40,545 nucleotides of DNA from NCBI GenBank assembly GCA_021414145.1, contig JAIOOY010000068.1:1-40545 (forward strand), written 5' to 3'. The DNA comes from Methylophilales bacterium. Its GTDB lineage: Bacteria > Pseudomonadota > Gammaproteobacteria > Burkholderiales > Methylophilaceae. The position numbers and the translations under genes are program-made. Positions 10,353 through 23,013 of the stretch are shown here, in pieces; positions within the stretch are counted from its first letter, which is position 1; every line of letters starts with the position of its first letter. The notes under the pieces are model-generated. The model was given only the letters and a program-made list of their open reading frames with translations. It had not been told where the DNA came from and made no database searches.

Positions 10353-10589
10353 ATGTCTGACATCGAACAACGCGTTAAAAAAATCGTCGCCGAGCAACTG
10401 GGCGCAAATGAAGCCGACGTTAAAAACGAATCTTCTTTCGTGGATGACTTAGGTGCTGACTCACTTGACACAGTCGAGCTGGTAATGGCGCTGGAAGAGG
10501 AGTTCGAGTGTGAAATTCCTGACGAAGAAGCCGAAAAAATTACCACCGTGCAACAAGCGATTGACTACGTCAACGCACATCCAAAATAA
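10353..10589 (+). CDS. acpP: acyl carrier protein
   Basis: [39 protein letters not shown] phosphopantetheine site. Confidence 0.98.
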   Translation: MSDIEQRVKKIVAEQLGANEADVKNESSFVDDLGADSLDTVELVMALEEEFECEIPDEEAEKITTVQQAIDYVNAHPK

Positions 10590-10621
10590 GCTTATCTTAG
10601 ACCTTTCTTTCTGGAGCTACC

Positions 10622-11860
10622 TTGTCTAAACGTAGGGTCGTCATCACTGGCCTCGGTATTGTCTCGCCAGTAGGTATAGGCGTAGAAAATGCCTGGAGCA
10701 ATATTGTTGCGGGCCGCTCTGGCATCACGCGCATTACCAAATTTGACCCTTCTGCCTTTGCCTCGCAAGTTGCGGGAGAGGTTAGAGACTTTGAAGTGAC
10801 GCAATATTTGTCGCCCAAAGAGGCGCGCCGTATGGATGCTTTCATCCAGTTTGGTATGGTGGCAGGCATGGAAGCGGTAAAAGATGCGGGTTTAGAGGTC
10901 ACCGAACAAAATGCCGAGCGTATAGGAGTCTCTATCGGTGCTGGGATAGGTGGCTTGCAGCTGATTGAAGACACAGACAAAGTCTATATAGAAAGCGGCC
11001 CTCGTAAGATTACGCCATTTTTTATTCCTGGCACCATCATCAACATGATTTCCGGCAACTTATCCATCATGTATGGTTTCAAAGGCCCTAACATTGCCAT
11101 TGTCACCGCTTGCACTACCGCCACCCACTGTATAGGCGATGCCGCACGTTTGATTGAATACGGCGATGCTGACGTGATGGTAGCTGGCGGTGCTGAGGCT
11201 GCCATTACGCCATTGAGCGTCGGGGGTTTTGCCTCAGCCAGAGCACTTTCTACTCGCAACGACGATCCTGCCACAGCTAGTCGCCCTTGGGATAGCGAGC
11301 GTGATGGCTTTGTGATTGGCGAAGGTGCAGGGGTGGTGGTGTTAGAGGAGTATGAGCACGCCAAAGCGCGCGGAGCCAAGATTTACGCTGAAATTGCGGG
11401 TTTTGGCATGAGTGCTGATGCCTACCACATGACTTCTCCTAGCGAGAGCGGCGAGGGTGCTGCACGCTGCATGCGTAACGCTTTGAAGAACGCAGGTATT
11501 AACGCCGAAGAGGTGGATTACGTCAATGCTCACGGCACTTCTACGCCAGCCGGAGACTTGGCGGAAACACAGGCAGCCAAAGGTTATTTTGGGCATCATG
11601 TGAAAAAGCTTGCTATGAGCTCTACTAAGTCTATGACCGGCCACTTGTTAGGTGCCGCGGGAGGCGTAGAGGCGGTTTTTTCAGCCTTGGCGATACGCGA
11701 TCAAGTAGCACCGCCCACCATTAATATCTTCAACCCGGATCCACTGTGTGATCTGGATTATGTAGCCAATGAAGCGCGTCGCATGAAAATCAATGTTGCC
11801 ATTTCAAACTCCTTTGGTTTTGGTGGCACTAACGGCACTTTGGTATTCCGCAAAATTTAG
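10622..11860 (+). CDS. fabF: 3-oxoacyl-ACP synthase II (TTG start)
   Basis: [59 protein letters not shown] start with GGAG upstream. Confidence 0.96.
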   Translation: MSKRRVVITGLGIVSPVGIGVENAWSNIVAGRSGITRITKFDPSAFASQVAGEVRDFEVTQYLSPKEARRMDAFIQFGMVAGMEAVKDAGLEVTEQNAERIGVSIGAGIGGLQLIEDTDKVYIESGPRKITPFFIPGTIINMISGNLSIMYGFKGPNIAIVTACTTATHCIGDAARLIEYGDADVMVAGGAEAAITPLSVGGFASARALSTRNDDPATASRPWDSERDGFVIGEGAGVVVLEEYEHAKARGAKIYAEIAGFGMSADAYHMTSPSESGEGAARCMRNALKNAGINAEEVDYVNAHGTSTPAGDLAETQAAKGYFGHHVKKLAMSSTKSMTGHLLGAAGGVEAVFSALAIRDQVAPPTINIFNPDPLCDLDYVANEARRMKINVAISNSFGFGGTNGTLVFRKI

Positions 11861-12084
11861 AAATAACAGTTGATTTTTTCTTAAAAATGCGCTGAGGGCA
11901 TGCAGTTTGTACACACCTTGGGGGCATTTCTTGCATGGTCACGGGATTAGCTAATCTTTTCTTACCTTTTCATACTAAAAATTTATCAACCTATTGATTT
12001 ATATAGAAAGTTAATTGTTGCATAAAAATTAACAAAATCGCTGAGGTCTAATCTCCACGCCCTGTTAGGGTCTGCTTTTTGCAT

Positions 12085-12119
12085 TCATCCACAATTTTAT
12101 CCACAGTTTTTGTGGATAC
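12085..12119. promoter_or_regulatory. cluster of three DnaA-box-like 9-mers
   Basis: TCATCCACA (12085-12093), TTATCCACA consensus (12097-12105) and inverted TGTGGATAC (12111-12119), in the AT-rich fabF-pabC intergenic region. Confidence 0.6.
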
Positions 12120-12187
12120 CTTAAGTTCATTGAATTCCTCAAAATTTCCATTAAGGAAATAGACGTAACCGAATACAATAGAGGCCT

Positions 12188-13033
12188 ATGTTACAGAGCC
12201 AAACCTACCTTGTTAACGGACGTTTTGAGGGTGCCCTGACACCTTTTGACCGCGGTTTCGCCTATGGCGATGGCGTGTTCCGCACCTTGGTTGTGCAGTT
12301 TGGTGCACCTCATTGTTGGCTGCACCACTATCGTAAGCTAGAAGAAGATTGCAACGCGTTAAGTATCGTCTGCCCGGCGCAGGAAACTTTGCGTGGTGAT
12401 ATTGCCAGCTTGGTGCACGAGACCGATGACCATGTGCAGGCGATTATCAAAATCATTATCACGCGTGGTGAGAGCGCTAGAGGTTATGCCTTGCCGCCAC
12501 TGGCACAACCCACACGCATCGTTGCTAAAATACCAATGCCGCAATATCCTGAAGCCAACTTTGATCAAGGTATTACGCTGCATTTGTGTCAGACGCGCCT
12601 AGCGCGGCAACCCAAACTGGCTGGTGTAAAGCATCTCAATCGCTTGGAAAACGTGTTGGCGCGTATGGAGTGGGTAGATCCGCATATTGCCGATGGCTTG
12701 ATGCTGGATGAGGGTGGTGACGTGATTGAGTGCATCAGTGGCAATGTGTTTGCCCGATTTGGCGATCAACTGACAACGCCGGATTTAAGCAAGTGTGGGG
12801 TCGCAGGCGTGACGCGCGCGCGCATTATGGGATTGGCTCCTATCCTAGGGTACGATTTGGAAGTACGCAATCTTCGATTATCAGAACTCATGGATGCCGA
12901 TGAAGTCATCGTTTGCAACAGCCTCTACGGCGCATGGCAAGTGCGGCATCTAGCCAATCATACGTGGCAACCAGGCGTATTGGCAGCTAAATTAAGAGAG
13001 CGTTTGCGCCAAGATGACACGGTTTCTGCTTAA
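12188..13033 (+). CDS. pabC: aminodeoxychorismate lyase
   Basis: FDRGFAYGDGVFRTL, KHLNRLENVLARMEW, SGNVFARFGDQLTTPDLSKCGVAGVTRARIM; followed by mltG and tmk. Confidence 0.93.
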   Translation: MLQSQTYLVNGRFEGALTPFDRGFAYGDGVFRTLVVQFGAPHCWLHHYRKLEEDCNALSIVCPAQETLRGDIASLVHETDDHVQAIIKIIITRGESARGYALPPLAQPTRIVAKIPMPQYPEANFDQGITLHLCQTRLARQPKLAGVKHLNRLENVLARMEWVDPHIADGLMLDEGGDVIECISGNVFARFGDQLTTPDLSKCGVAGVTRARIMGLAPILGYDLEVRNLRLSELMDADEVIVCNSLYGAWQVRHLANHTWQPGVLAAKLRERLRQDDTVSA

Positions 13034-14018
13034 GCTCATATTTTTGGCCATATTCATGGGGGCGGGAGCTGCCGCATGGTTATGGCATTTCACTTGGACT
13101 CCAATCAAATTTGAGGAATCGCCGCACACTTTGGTGGTGAAATCCGGCAGCAATGTACGTTCGGTAGCGCATCAATTAGTGACGGAAAATGTATTAAGTG
13201 AACCGTGGAGTTTCTTTTTGATGGCGCGACTATCTGGGCGCGCTTCAGAACTCAAGGCGGGTAACTACGTGCTGAATTCTGGCATGACCCCTTACAATAT
13301 GTTTGAAGCCATGACCAACGGCAGCGATTCCACGCAATCAGGCATTACTTTCATCGAGGGCTGGACGTTCCACGAGATGCGCGAAGAAATTAATCGCACA
13401 GAAGGCATAGAACACGTGAGCATGGCTATGACGGATGCTGAAATTCTTAGTCGCATTGGATCAACTGAAAAACACCCTGAAGGTTTGTTTTTCCCTGACA
13501 CCTATTACTTTTCAGAAAGCATCAGTGATATTGATATTCTGCAACGCGCTTACCAAGCCATGCAACGCAAACTAGCGGAAGCATGGGAAGTGCGAGCTGA
13601 TAATTTACCCTATGCCAATCCCTATCAAGCACTGATTATGGCCTCTATCGTCGAAAAAGAGACCGGCAAGGGGTCCGAGCGCCCTATGATTGCAAAAGTG
13701 TTCTTAAACCGCCTTAAAATTGGTATGCGCCTGCAAACAGATCCCACTGTCATCTACGGAATGGGTGAGCATTTCAAGGGGAATATCCGCAAGCAAGATT
13801 TACTTAAAGACACGCCCTATAACACCTATACGCGGGATGGCCTACCACCCACACCTATCGCTATGCCGGGCTTGGCTGCGATTGAAGCGGCGTTACACCC
13901 TAACAACACAGCAAATTATCTTTATTTTGTAGGTAAGGGCGACGGCAGCCATGCCTTTTCCTCCACTTTAGAAGAGCACAATCGCGCCGTGGTGCGCTAT
14001 CAGCTGGTGAAACGCTAA
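13014..14018 (+). CDS. mltG: endolytic transglycosylase MltG (YceG)
   Basis: [68 protein letters not shown]. Confidence 0.95.
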   Translation: MTRFLLKLIFLAIFMGAGAAAWLWHFTWTPIKFEESPHTLVVKSGSNVRSVAHQLVTENVLSEPWSFFLMARLSGRASELKAGNYVLNSGMTPYNMFEAMTNGSDSTQSGITFIEGWTFHEMREEINRTEGIEHVSMAMTDAEILSRIGSTEKHPEGLFFPDTYYFSESISDIDILQRAYQAMQRKLAEAWEVRADNLPYANPYQALIMASIVEKETGKGSERPMIAKVFLNRLKIGMRLQTDPTVIYGMGEHFKGNIRKQDLLKDTPYNTYTRDGLPPTPIAMPGLAAIEAALHPNNTANYLYFVGKGDGSHAFSSTLEEHNRAVVRYQLVKR

Positions 14019-14623
14019 TGACCGGAAAACTCATCACTCTGGAAGGCGTGGATGGCGCCGGTAAAAGCACCCATATTCCGCTAATTGCCGATTTGCTTCG
14101 CGCCAAAAACGTAGAGGTCATATTGACGCGTGAGCCAGGTGGTACAGCCTTGGGTGAGAAACTGCGCGAATTGTTGCTGCACGAAACCATGAGCGCAGAT
14201 ACCGAAACTTTGCTGATGTTTGCCGCGCGGCGCGAGCATATAGAACAAGTGATACAGCCCGCGTTGACCCGAGGCGCTTGGGTGCTGTCAGACAGATTCA
14301 CCGATGCAAGTTTTGCCTATCAACATGGCGGGCGTGGAGTTGCGGCGGAAAAGTTACGTAGTTTAGAAACTTGGGTTCAAGGCGCGTTGCAGCCGGATTT
14401 GACAGTGTTATTCGACTTACCGGTTGAGATTAGCTGCCAAAGACTAGCAGGGGCGCGCGATCCAGATCGTTTCGAACAAGAAAATACCGCATTTTTCCAG
14501 CGTATTCGTGACGCTTATCTAGAAAGAGCGGCTAAATTTCCACAGCGTTTTCGCGTAATTGACGCGAATAGAAGTGTGAGTAAAATTCAAGACGAACTTA
14601 AACAAATAATATCAATGCTATGA
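14018..14623 (+). CDS. tmk: thymidylate kinase
   Basis: [15 protein letters not shown]-loop, [36 protein letters not shown]. Confidence 0.96.
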   Translation: MTGKLITLEGVDGAGKSTHIPLIADLLRAKNVEVILTREPGGTALGEKLRELLLHETMSADTETLLMFAARREHIEQVIQPALTRGAWVLSDRFTDASFAYQHGGRGVAAEKLRSLETWVQGALQPDLTVLFDLPVEISCQRLAGARDPDRFEQENTAFFQRIRDAYLERAAKFPQRFRVIDANRSVSKIQDELKQIISML

Positions 14624-15642
14624 ATATAAATGAATTATATCCATGGAACTTTGATGCGTGGCAACGTATAGCCACCATGAAGTCGCGTTTCCCACACGCC
14701 GTGTTGCTGCATGGTCGTGCTGGTATCGGCAAGATTGCGTTTGCCGAGAGCTTGGCCGCAAGTTTGCTCTGCGAAGCGCCACGGGTGGATGGTTTGGCTT
14801 GTGGCCAGTGCTTGAGTTGCGGCTGGTTAGCTCAGGGCAACCATCCAGATTTTCGCGAGATTACGCCGGGAGATAAAGAAGACAAAGGCAGCAAGATGGA
14901 GGAGGGTGATGAGGCCGTAGAGCCCGGCGGCAAAGCCAAAAAAAGCCATATCGTAGTGGATCAAATTCGCGCTTTAAGCGAGATGGTGGGCTTGAGTTCA
15001 CATCGTCAAGGCTCACGCATCGTATTGTTGCATCCGGCAGAAACACTTAATCTGGCGGCTGCTAACGCACTATTGAAAATGCTTGAAGAGCCACCACCAG
15101 ATACTATTTTCATTCTTGTCAGCCATCAATCGCAAAGGCTGCTGCCAACCATACGTAGCCGTTGTCATAAGATCGCTATGAAAATGCCGACAATAGAGGA
15201 AGCAAGGAACTGGCTAACCGAGCAGGGCATTAAAGATGCCAGCTATTGCTTGGCACAGGCGGGAGGCTCACCATTATTGGCTTTGGAAGCTAATGATGCT
15301 ATCGCGCAAGCCGATGCTGAGGTGTTTACGCGTGAATTGATTAAAGCCGACAAGGCGGACGTTTTTGCTGCTAGCGCGCACTGGGGGAAAGCAGGCCTGT
15401 TGACTGCGGTGAACTTGTTGCAAAAGTGGATTTACGACGTGCTGAGCGCAAGACTCTATGGAATAGTGAGATATTATCCACAACAAGTCAAAGTGTTAAA
15501 GGATATTTCTCAACAAATAGATGTACGCAGACTGCTGGACTTTCAGCGTGACTTAAACGAGGCGCGCGGGCAAGCAAGCCATCCACTGAATGCAGAATTG
15601 CAATTAGAAGCGTTGATGCTCAAATACACACAACTATTCTAA
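14620..15642 (+). CDS. holB: DNA polymerase III subunit delta'
   Basis: [39 protein letters not shown] zinc motif, [21 protein letters not shown]. Confidence 0.94.
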   Translation: MNINELYPWNFDAWQRIATMKSRFPHAVLLHGRAGIGKIAFAESLAASLLCEAPRVDGLACGQCLSCGWLAQGNHPDFREITPGDKEDKGSKMEEGDEAVEPGGKAKKSHIVVDQIRALSEMVGLSSHRQGSRIVLLHPAETLNLAAANALLKMLEEPPPDTIFILVSHQSQRLLPTIRSRCHKIAMKMPTIEEARNWLTEQGIKDASYCLAQAGGSPLLALEANDAIAQADAEVFTRELIKADKADVFAASAHWGKAGLLTAVNLLQKWIYDVLSARLYGIVRYYPQQVKVLKDISQQIDVRRLLDFQRDLNEARGQASHPLNAELQLEALMLKYTQLF

Positions 15643-15658
15643 AGATGTTTATATAAAG

Positions 15659-16429
15659 ATGTTTATAGATTCTCACTGCCATCTGGATTTTCCCGAGCTC
15701 TCCGCCAACATTGAAGATGTGCTGGCTGCCATGAAAGCCAACGATGTAGCTTATGGTTTGTGTATCAGCGTCACCTTGCCTGACTTTCCTCGCGTATTGG
15801 CCGTGGCTGAAGCCCACGACAACCTGTTTGCGACAGTAGGCGTGCATCCTGATTACGAGGACGAAGTTGAACCCAGCGTGGATGATTTGGTACGTTTAGC
15901 CGCGCACCCCAAAGTGGTAGGCATAGGTGAAACGGGGTTGGATTATTACCGATTAACAGGTAACTTGGAGTGGCAGCGCGCACGATTCCGAACTCATATT
16001 AGAGCTGCGATTGAAACCTCTAAGCCTTTGATCATTCATACTAGAAGCGCGGCAGAAGACACGATTAAAATTATGCGGGAAGAGGGCGCAACGAGTGGGG
16101 TAATGCATTGCTTTACTGAAAGTTGGGAGGTCGCGCAGCAGGCGATCGACCTAGGATTTTACATCTCCCTTTCCGGCATCGTTACCTTTAAAAACGCCTT
16201 GGCATTAAAAGAGGTTGCACAGAAAATACCGCTAGAACATATGCTTATAGAGACAGATTCACCTTATTTAGCGCCTGTGCCATATCGCGGTAAGCTTAAC
16301 CAGCCGGCCTACGTGAAGCATGTGGCGGAAGAGATCGCTAAACTGCGTGGAATTTCGGTCGAGGAAGTGGGGGAGGCCACAAGTGCCAACTTTTTCAATC
16401 TGTTTACCAAGGCCAAACCATGCAGCTGA
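15659..16429 (+). CDS. TatD family hydrolase
   Basis: MFIDSHCHLDFPEL, VGVHPDYED, VGIGETGLDYYR, MLIETDSPYLAPVPYRGK. Confidence 0.93.
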   Translation: MFIDSHCHLDFPELSANIEDVLAAMKANDVAYGLCISVTLPDFPRVLAVAEAHDNLFATVGVHPDYEDEVEPSVDDLVRLAAHPKVVGIGETGLDYYRLTGNLEWQRARFRTHIRAAIETSKPLIIHTRSAAEDTIKIMREEGATSGVMHCFTESWEVAQQAIDLGFYISLSGIVTFKNALALKEVAQKIPLEHMLIETDSPYLAPVPYRGKLNQPAYVKHVAEEIAKLRGISVEEVGEATSANFFNLFTKAKPCS

Positions 16430-17184
16430 TCGTGCTTGGGGTTGGCTCCAGTGCTGGCACACCTGCCATTGCTTGCGATTGCGCCACCTGCACCTCGGGC
16501 AACCCACGTAATAAAAGAACACGCTGCTCGGTGGCCATAGAAAGCGACAGCGGCCAAACCATACTGATTGATACCGGCCCAGATTTACGTTTGCAGGCCT
16601 TGCGCGAGAAAATCCTCCGTGTAGATGCCGTACTTTATACCCATACCCATGCTGACCATCTCAACGGGATTGATGATCTGCGCGGTTTTTGCCAAAAGAA
16701 CAGAGTGCAGATCCCGCTGTATGGCAATGCCACCACCATAGAAAACATCAGTTCGCGTTTTGGCTATACCTTGCGCGAGCCAGGTGATCATTGGGATTTG
16801 CCGGTGTTGCGCGTGAACACCATAGACGCACCGTTTGAGGTGTGTGGTGAGCGGGTAACACCGATACCCATCATTCACGGTAGATTGCAGATTCTGGGTT
16901 TCCGCATACGCAACTTTGCCTATTTGACCGATGTATCCGAGATTCCCGAGGAATCGTTGGCATTGCTGCAAGGCCTGGATGTGCTGCTTCTTGATTGTCT
17001 GCGCCACAAACCACATCCGACTCACATCAGTGTGGAACAAAGCTTGTCCTATGCGCGTCAAATAGCCGCGAAGACCACCTATCTCATCCACATGACGCAT
17101 GATTTGGAATACGAAACCCTGCAAGCCTCTCTTCCGCAAGGTGTCCACGTGGGCTACGATGGGCTAAGGCTGACGCTAGCGTGA
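16420..17184 (+). CDS. MBL-fold metallohydrolase (PhnP-like)
   Basis: LGVGSSAGTPAIACDCATC, YTHTHADHLNGIDDLR, LLDCLRHKPHPTHISVEQSL. Confidence 0.9.
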   Translation: MQLIVLGVGSSAGTPAIACDCATCTSGNPRNKRTRCSVAIESDSGQTILIDTGPDLRLQALREKILRVDAVLYTHTHADHLNGIDDLRGFCQKNRVQIPLYGNATTIENISSRFGYTLREPGDHWDLPVLRVNTIDAPFEVCGERVTPIPIIHGRLQILGFRIRNFAYLTDVSEIPEESLALLQGLDVLLLDCLRHKPHPTHISVEQSLSYARQIAAKTTYLIHMTHDLEYETLQASLPQGVHVGYDGLRLTLA

Positions 17185-17233
17185 TACTGGCGGCAATGCG
17201 ATAATAGACACATTACGAATTAAGGAAATATTT

Positions 17234-17653
17234 ATGATGATGAAGCATTTAGTTGCGGGCGCATTAGTCGCCTCCCTTGTTTTAACAGGCTCTGTACAGG
17301 TTTTTGCTGACGAAGCTGTAAAGACGGTTAAGCAATCAAAGAAGAAATCTACTGGCAAGACCTATAGTGAGATCGAATTTATCAAGATGTTTAGCCACAA
17401 GAACCGTCAGCAGGTTTCTGCGGCTCTGGGTAAACCTGTAGAAATTGCGCAAGCCAGTAAGCCGTCAGACGCGGAGAGGTCTGTGGCCAGTATGGGTCAA
17501 AGTGTGGATCAGACCAAGGTGGATCACGTGGAGATGTGGTACTACAAGAATCTGGTACGTGCTGACGCTAAGCGCACCTATACCAAAACCGAACTGACGT
17601 TCGTCAACGACAATTGTCAGAACATCGCATACTTTAACGAAGCCAAGAAGTAA
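17234..17653 (+). CDS. secreted SmpA/BamE-like small protein
   Basis: Signal peptide MMMKHLVAGALVASLVLTGSVQVFA; the pattern VSAALGKP...VEMWYYKN...TKTELTFVNDNCQNI resembles the BamE/SmpA fold. Family call is tentative. Confidence 0.6.
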   Translation: MMMKHLVAGALVASLVLTGSVQVFADEAVKTVKQSKKKSTGKTYSEIEFIKMFSHKNRQQVSAALGKPVEIAQASKPSDAERSVASMGQSVDQTKVDHVEMWYYKNLVRADAKRTYTKTELTFVNDNCQNIAYFNEAKK

Positions 17654-17668
17654 GAGTGGTGTGAACTG

Positions 17669-17692
17669 CGGGGCTATACGCCCCGTTGTTTT
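17669..17692 (+). terminator. intrinsic terminator after the 17234 gene
   Basis: CGGGGC-TATAC-GCCCCG followed by TTGTTTT. Confidence 0.8.
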
Positions 17693-17702
17693 CCCATATA
17701 TA

Positions 17703-17730
17703 ACTTCGCATAATGTATATTATGTTAAAT
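17703..17730 (+). other. dif: dif chromosome dimer resolution site (XerC/XerD core)
   Basis: ACTTCGCATAA-TGTATA-TTATGTTAAAT: XerC arm 17703-17713, central 6 bp 17714-17719, XerD arm 17720-17730. 25/28 identical to E. coli dif GGTGCGCATAATGTATATTATGTTAAAT, with the 24 bp from CGCA to AAAT identical; located at a + to - gene-orientation switch. Confidence 0.95.
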
Positions 17731-17803
17731 AATAATTGCAATTGTACTTGAGGTAATATTTTTGATGGGGATACATTGCAGAAAATAGAATCTCCTCCCC
17801 TCC

Positions 17804-17842
17804 ATCCACTGATCAGACCAAACGGTACTCGGTGGATTTTTT
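17804..17842 (+). terminator. intrinsic terminator-like hairpin reading toward +
   Basis: ATCCACTGA (17804-17812) / TCGGTGGAT (17829-17837), 9-bp stem with one G-T, followed by a T run to 17842. Confidence 0.5.
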
Positions 17843-17846
17843 ATGC

Positions 17847-18104
17847 TCACATTAACTTCAACATCTGCAAGGGGTCAGTCTTGCCTTGCAGGACGTCGGT
17901 CAGCGAAATGTTGTTTTGTGGCAGTGTCGCATCACCATCCAGCTTGTCGGTGATCCACCCAACGCCGATGGAAATCATAAACGCAGCCAATCCCACTATA
18001 AACTTCCGGGGAAAGGTCTTATCCACCCCTAGACCGTCCAGGTAGCGGTTGAAAACATAAGCGGCTACAAAGAAGGCAATGGTAGACAGAATAAAACCTA
18101 ACAT
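17847..18104 (-). CDS. small hydrophobic membrane protein (85 aa)
   Basis: MLGFILSTIAFFVAAYVFNRYLDGL...KFIVGLAAFMISIGVGWITDKL, two predicted TM segments; tight spacing with the upstream TPR gene. Confidence 0.7.
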   Translation of the reverse strand: MLGFILSTIAFFVAAYVFNRYLDGLGVDKTFPRKFIVGLAAFMISIGVGWITDKLDGDATLPQNNISLTDVLQGKTDPLQMLKLM

Positions 18105-18107
18105 AGC

Positions 18108-18907
18108 TTATTTCTGTTCCGTAGCGATATCGTTGCTCAGATCAGCATCACCAACCTTCTGAGCTAGTACGGAGGCTTGTTGTAGCAGAACTTGCGCTTG
18201 ACTGATGCGTTCTTGAGCCCTTTCCAATCTAGCCTGTTGTAGCATCGTTCTGGCTTGCCAATAGTCGCTGTTGGCAGCTTTAGCCTGGTTCATAGCCTCA
18301 TCCAGGTTTTTCTGTGCCTGATTAAAGTTTTTTGCGGTGGTACGTAGCGCAGCCAATTCCAGGGTGGCGAGCAGATAATGGTTGAGGTCGCCGTTGCTAC
18401 GCTCCAGCACGCTACTTTTGAGCTGATACTCGATGGCGTGGTCGTAGTCTCCCAGTTGCTTATAGGCTGCGGCTATCAACCTGTCAGATTCAGCGCGTTC
18501 GTTTTCGTTAGCAGCAAAGGTGTAACCTGACTTAAATCCTTCCAGCGCTCTTTTGGCTTCATTTTTTGCTAAAAGCAACTCCGAACCTTCATTGAGGTTA
18601 ACCCACTGCCCTTGAGCTGAATTCGCCAGTTTGGCAGTGGCAGCACCCTTCTGAAACAGCTCAATTGCGAGGTCAATATTACCTGCGGCATTGTTTGCGC
18701 GGCCTTGGAAGGTAATGGCCAGCATCTTCTCAAAAGGTTCTGCTGCTAATTTCTCTGCCTCGGCATAAGTCGCTAGCGCTTCTGTCGGCTTATTTTCTGC
18801 AAGTAATGCATGGCCACGGCAAACTGCGCCGTCAAACCCATTGTCAGGGCAAGCCGCATAGATTGTTGTTGAGAGCAATAAAGCAATTAAGGTTAGACAA
18901 ATTTTCT

Positions 18908-18911
<4 letters not shown>
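18108..18911 (-). CDS. secreted TPR-repeat protein
   Basis: MKKICLTLIALLLSTTIYAAC signal peptide, TPR-like helices (ALATYAEAEKLA, AYKQLGDYDHAIEYQLKS). ATG at 18911 overlaps the cysQ stop (ATGA). Confidence 0.8.
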
Positions 18912-21726
<2,815 letters not shown>

Positions 21727-23013
21727 TTAAGAAAACAGCCTCAAAGCCGTCGGGCTTCCTGGATTAATGCCACGCTCACGCATCTTGGCGTATATGCCTT
21801 GAATCTGCTTGCGAATGGCCTCTATGCCCGCTTCTCCAACCGGACGTTGATTAGCATCAGTAAGCTTGGCGCGCAGAGCGGATTCCAGTCTGTCGCCGAA
21901 CACGGCCATCTGTCTAAATACGTTGTCGCCATTGGCGATGCGTGGCACATCCAGCATTAGCACTAGGTCGTACAGCATAGCAGTGCGCAGTGATTCCTCG
22001 CGCATCGGACGCTGTGATGAGTCCGCCAGAACGTAAAGAGTTTCACCTTCATCGTTGAGTTGGTGGAAGCGGCCGTCTTCTTTGAGCACCAGTCCAGCGG
22101 CTTCTGCCAAACCGCGCAGCTTGGTGCCAGGGAATGCGCCCTCCGACCCTGCCGTAAGGTGTAAAGTCATCATCAAGTCTACCTCGATGCAGAATTCATC
22201 CAGCATTTTGGCGTAGCTCAAAGTTTCTCGTTCTTCCGGCCAGCTTAAAGTGCCACCTATCGTTTCGGTTAGCTTCTCAGCTTGTGCCCGAAATGCGTTC
22301 CAGTCGTCGGCACGCAAAGCACCGCCCCTGTCCACCAGTTGCAGCGCCCCCACTACACGGGAGAATGAAAATTGGGCATGCTCGCTACTAAGCGAAACCC
22401 AAGCATCATCCGTCAAGCCAAACCAGCGCACAGGCTTGCTGAAACTGCTCTGCAAACTAAGTTGAGTAAGAATCTCACTGCCACTGCAAATAACATCAGG
22501 GGTAAAAATAACGATGGTGTCAATTTGGCTGTCTAGTCCGTCTGGCAATGCTGATGCTATTCTCGGGGCAAATTTTGGAATTTCCTCTGGATTTATACCA
22601 ATATCATCATCCGCTAGTATGGGCGCAGGTAATGATTCGACATCTGACTCTATTTCCGGCTCCGGCTCTGAAGACTCTTCGATCTCCAATTCCTCCTCAG
22701 CAACAGCCTCTTCCTCTGCTTCTATGTCCTCAGCGACAGTAAATTCTGGCTCAACTTCCTCTGGCTCTGGGAAAGGCTCTGGTTCAGGAAATACAAACTC
22801 CGGTTCAGGCTCCGGCTCAGGTTCATAAAATGCCGGAATTGCTGCAGCTTCTTGCTCGGCGGCACGTCCCATCAACACGTCTTCTACCGGGCCATCAAAA
22901 CGATGTGCCATGTCGCGGCGGATTGCGCGCTCTTGCCACCAGTTCACAATTAGCAGTCCCAAAATAAAGACTGCGGCGAGCGCAATTAAGCCTAGCTGAA
23001 GTGGACTTATCAA
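21727..23013 (-). CDS. zipA: cell division protein ZipA (probable TTG start)
   Basis: N-terminal TM helix, acidic Pro-rich linker (EPEPEPEFVFPEPEP...), C-terminal ZipA-like domain. The ORF track begins at 23061, but TTG at 23013 gives MISPLQLGLIALAAVFILG, has GGGAG upstream and overlaps the upstream stop as TTGA. Confidence 0.85.
   Translation of the reverse strand: MISPLQLGLIALAAVFILGLLIVNWWQERAIRRDMAHRFDGPVEDVLMGRAAEQEAAAIPAFYEPEPEPEPEFVFPEPEPFPEPEEVEPEFTVAEDIEAEEEAVAEEELEIEESSEPEPEIESDVESLPAPILADDDIGINPEEIPKFAPRIASALPDGLDSQIDTIVIFTPDVICSGSEILTQLSLQSSFSKPVRWFGLTDDAWVSLSSEHAQFSFSRVVGALQLVDRGGALRADDWNAFRAQAEKLTETIGGTLSWPEERETLSYAKMLDEFCIEVDLMMTLHLTAGSEGAFPGTKLRGLAEAAGLVLKEDGRFHQLNDEGETLYVLADSSQRPMREESLRTAMLYDLVLMLDVPRIANGDNVFRQMAVFGDRLESALRAKLTDANQRPVGEAGIEAIRKQIQGIYAKMRERGINPGSPTALRLFS

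Noticed and set aside
14874-14943. Charged insertion in holB ([25 protein letters not shown])
   Set aside because: Looks like a variable linker after the zinc motif; the flanking conserved motifs are intact and in frame.
15474-15482. Single perfect TTATCCACA DnaA box inside holB
   Set aside because: One isolated 9-mer in a coding region is unremarkable in 40 kb; only the pabC-upstream cluster is reported.
17700-17733. Strong resemblance to phage P1 loxP (ATAACTTCGCATAATGTAT..., 26/34 matches)
   Set aside because: The match is better explained by dif: the 24 bp from CGCA to AAAT are identical to E. coli dif, the right loxP arm is poor and there is no phage context.
17776-18045. 89-aa + strand ORF beginning just after dif
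   Set aside because: It overlaps the convincing - strand 85-aa membrane protein gene and has no recognisable features; probably spurious.
22514-22828. Ser/Gly-repeat ORF (SGSGSGSGSGS) on +
   Set aside because: Antisense shadow of the Glu/Pro-rich linker of ZipA.
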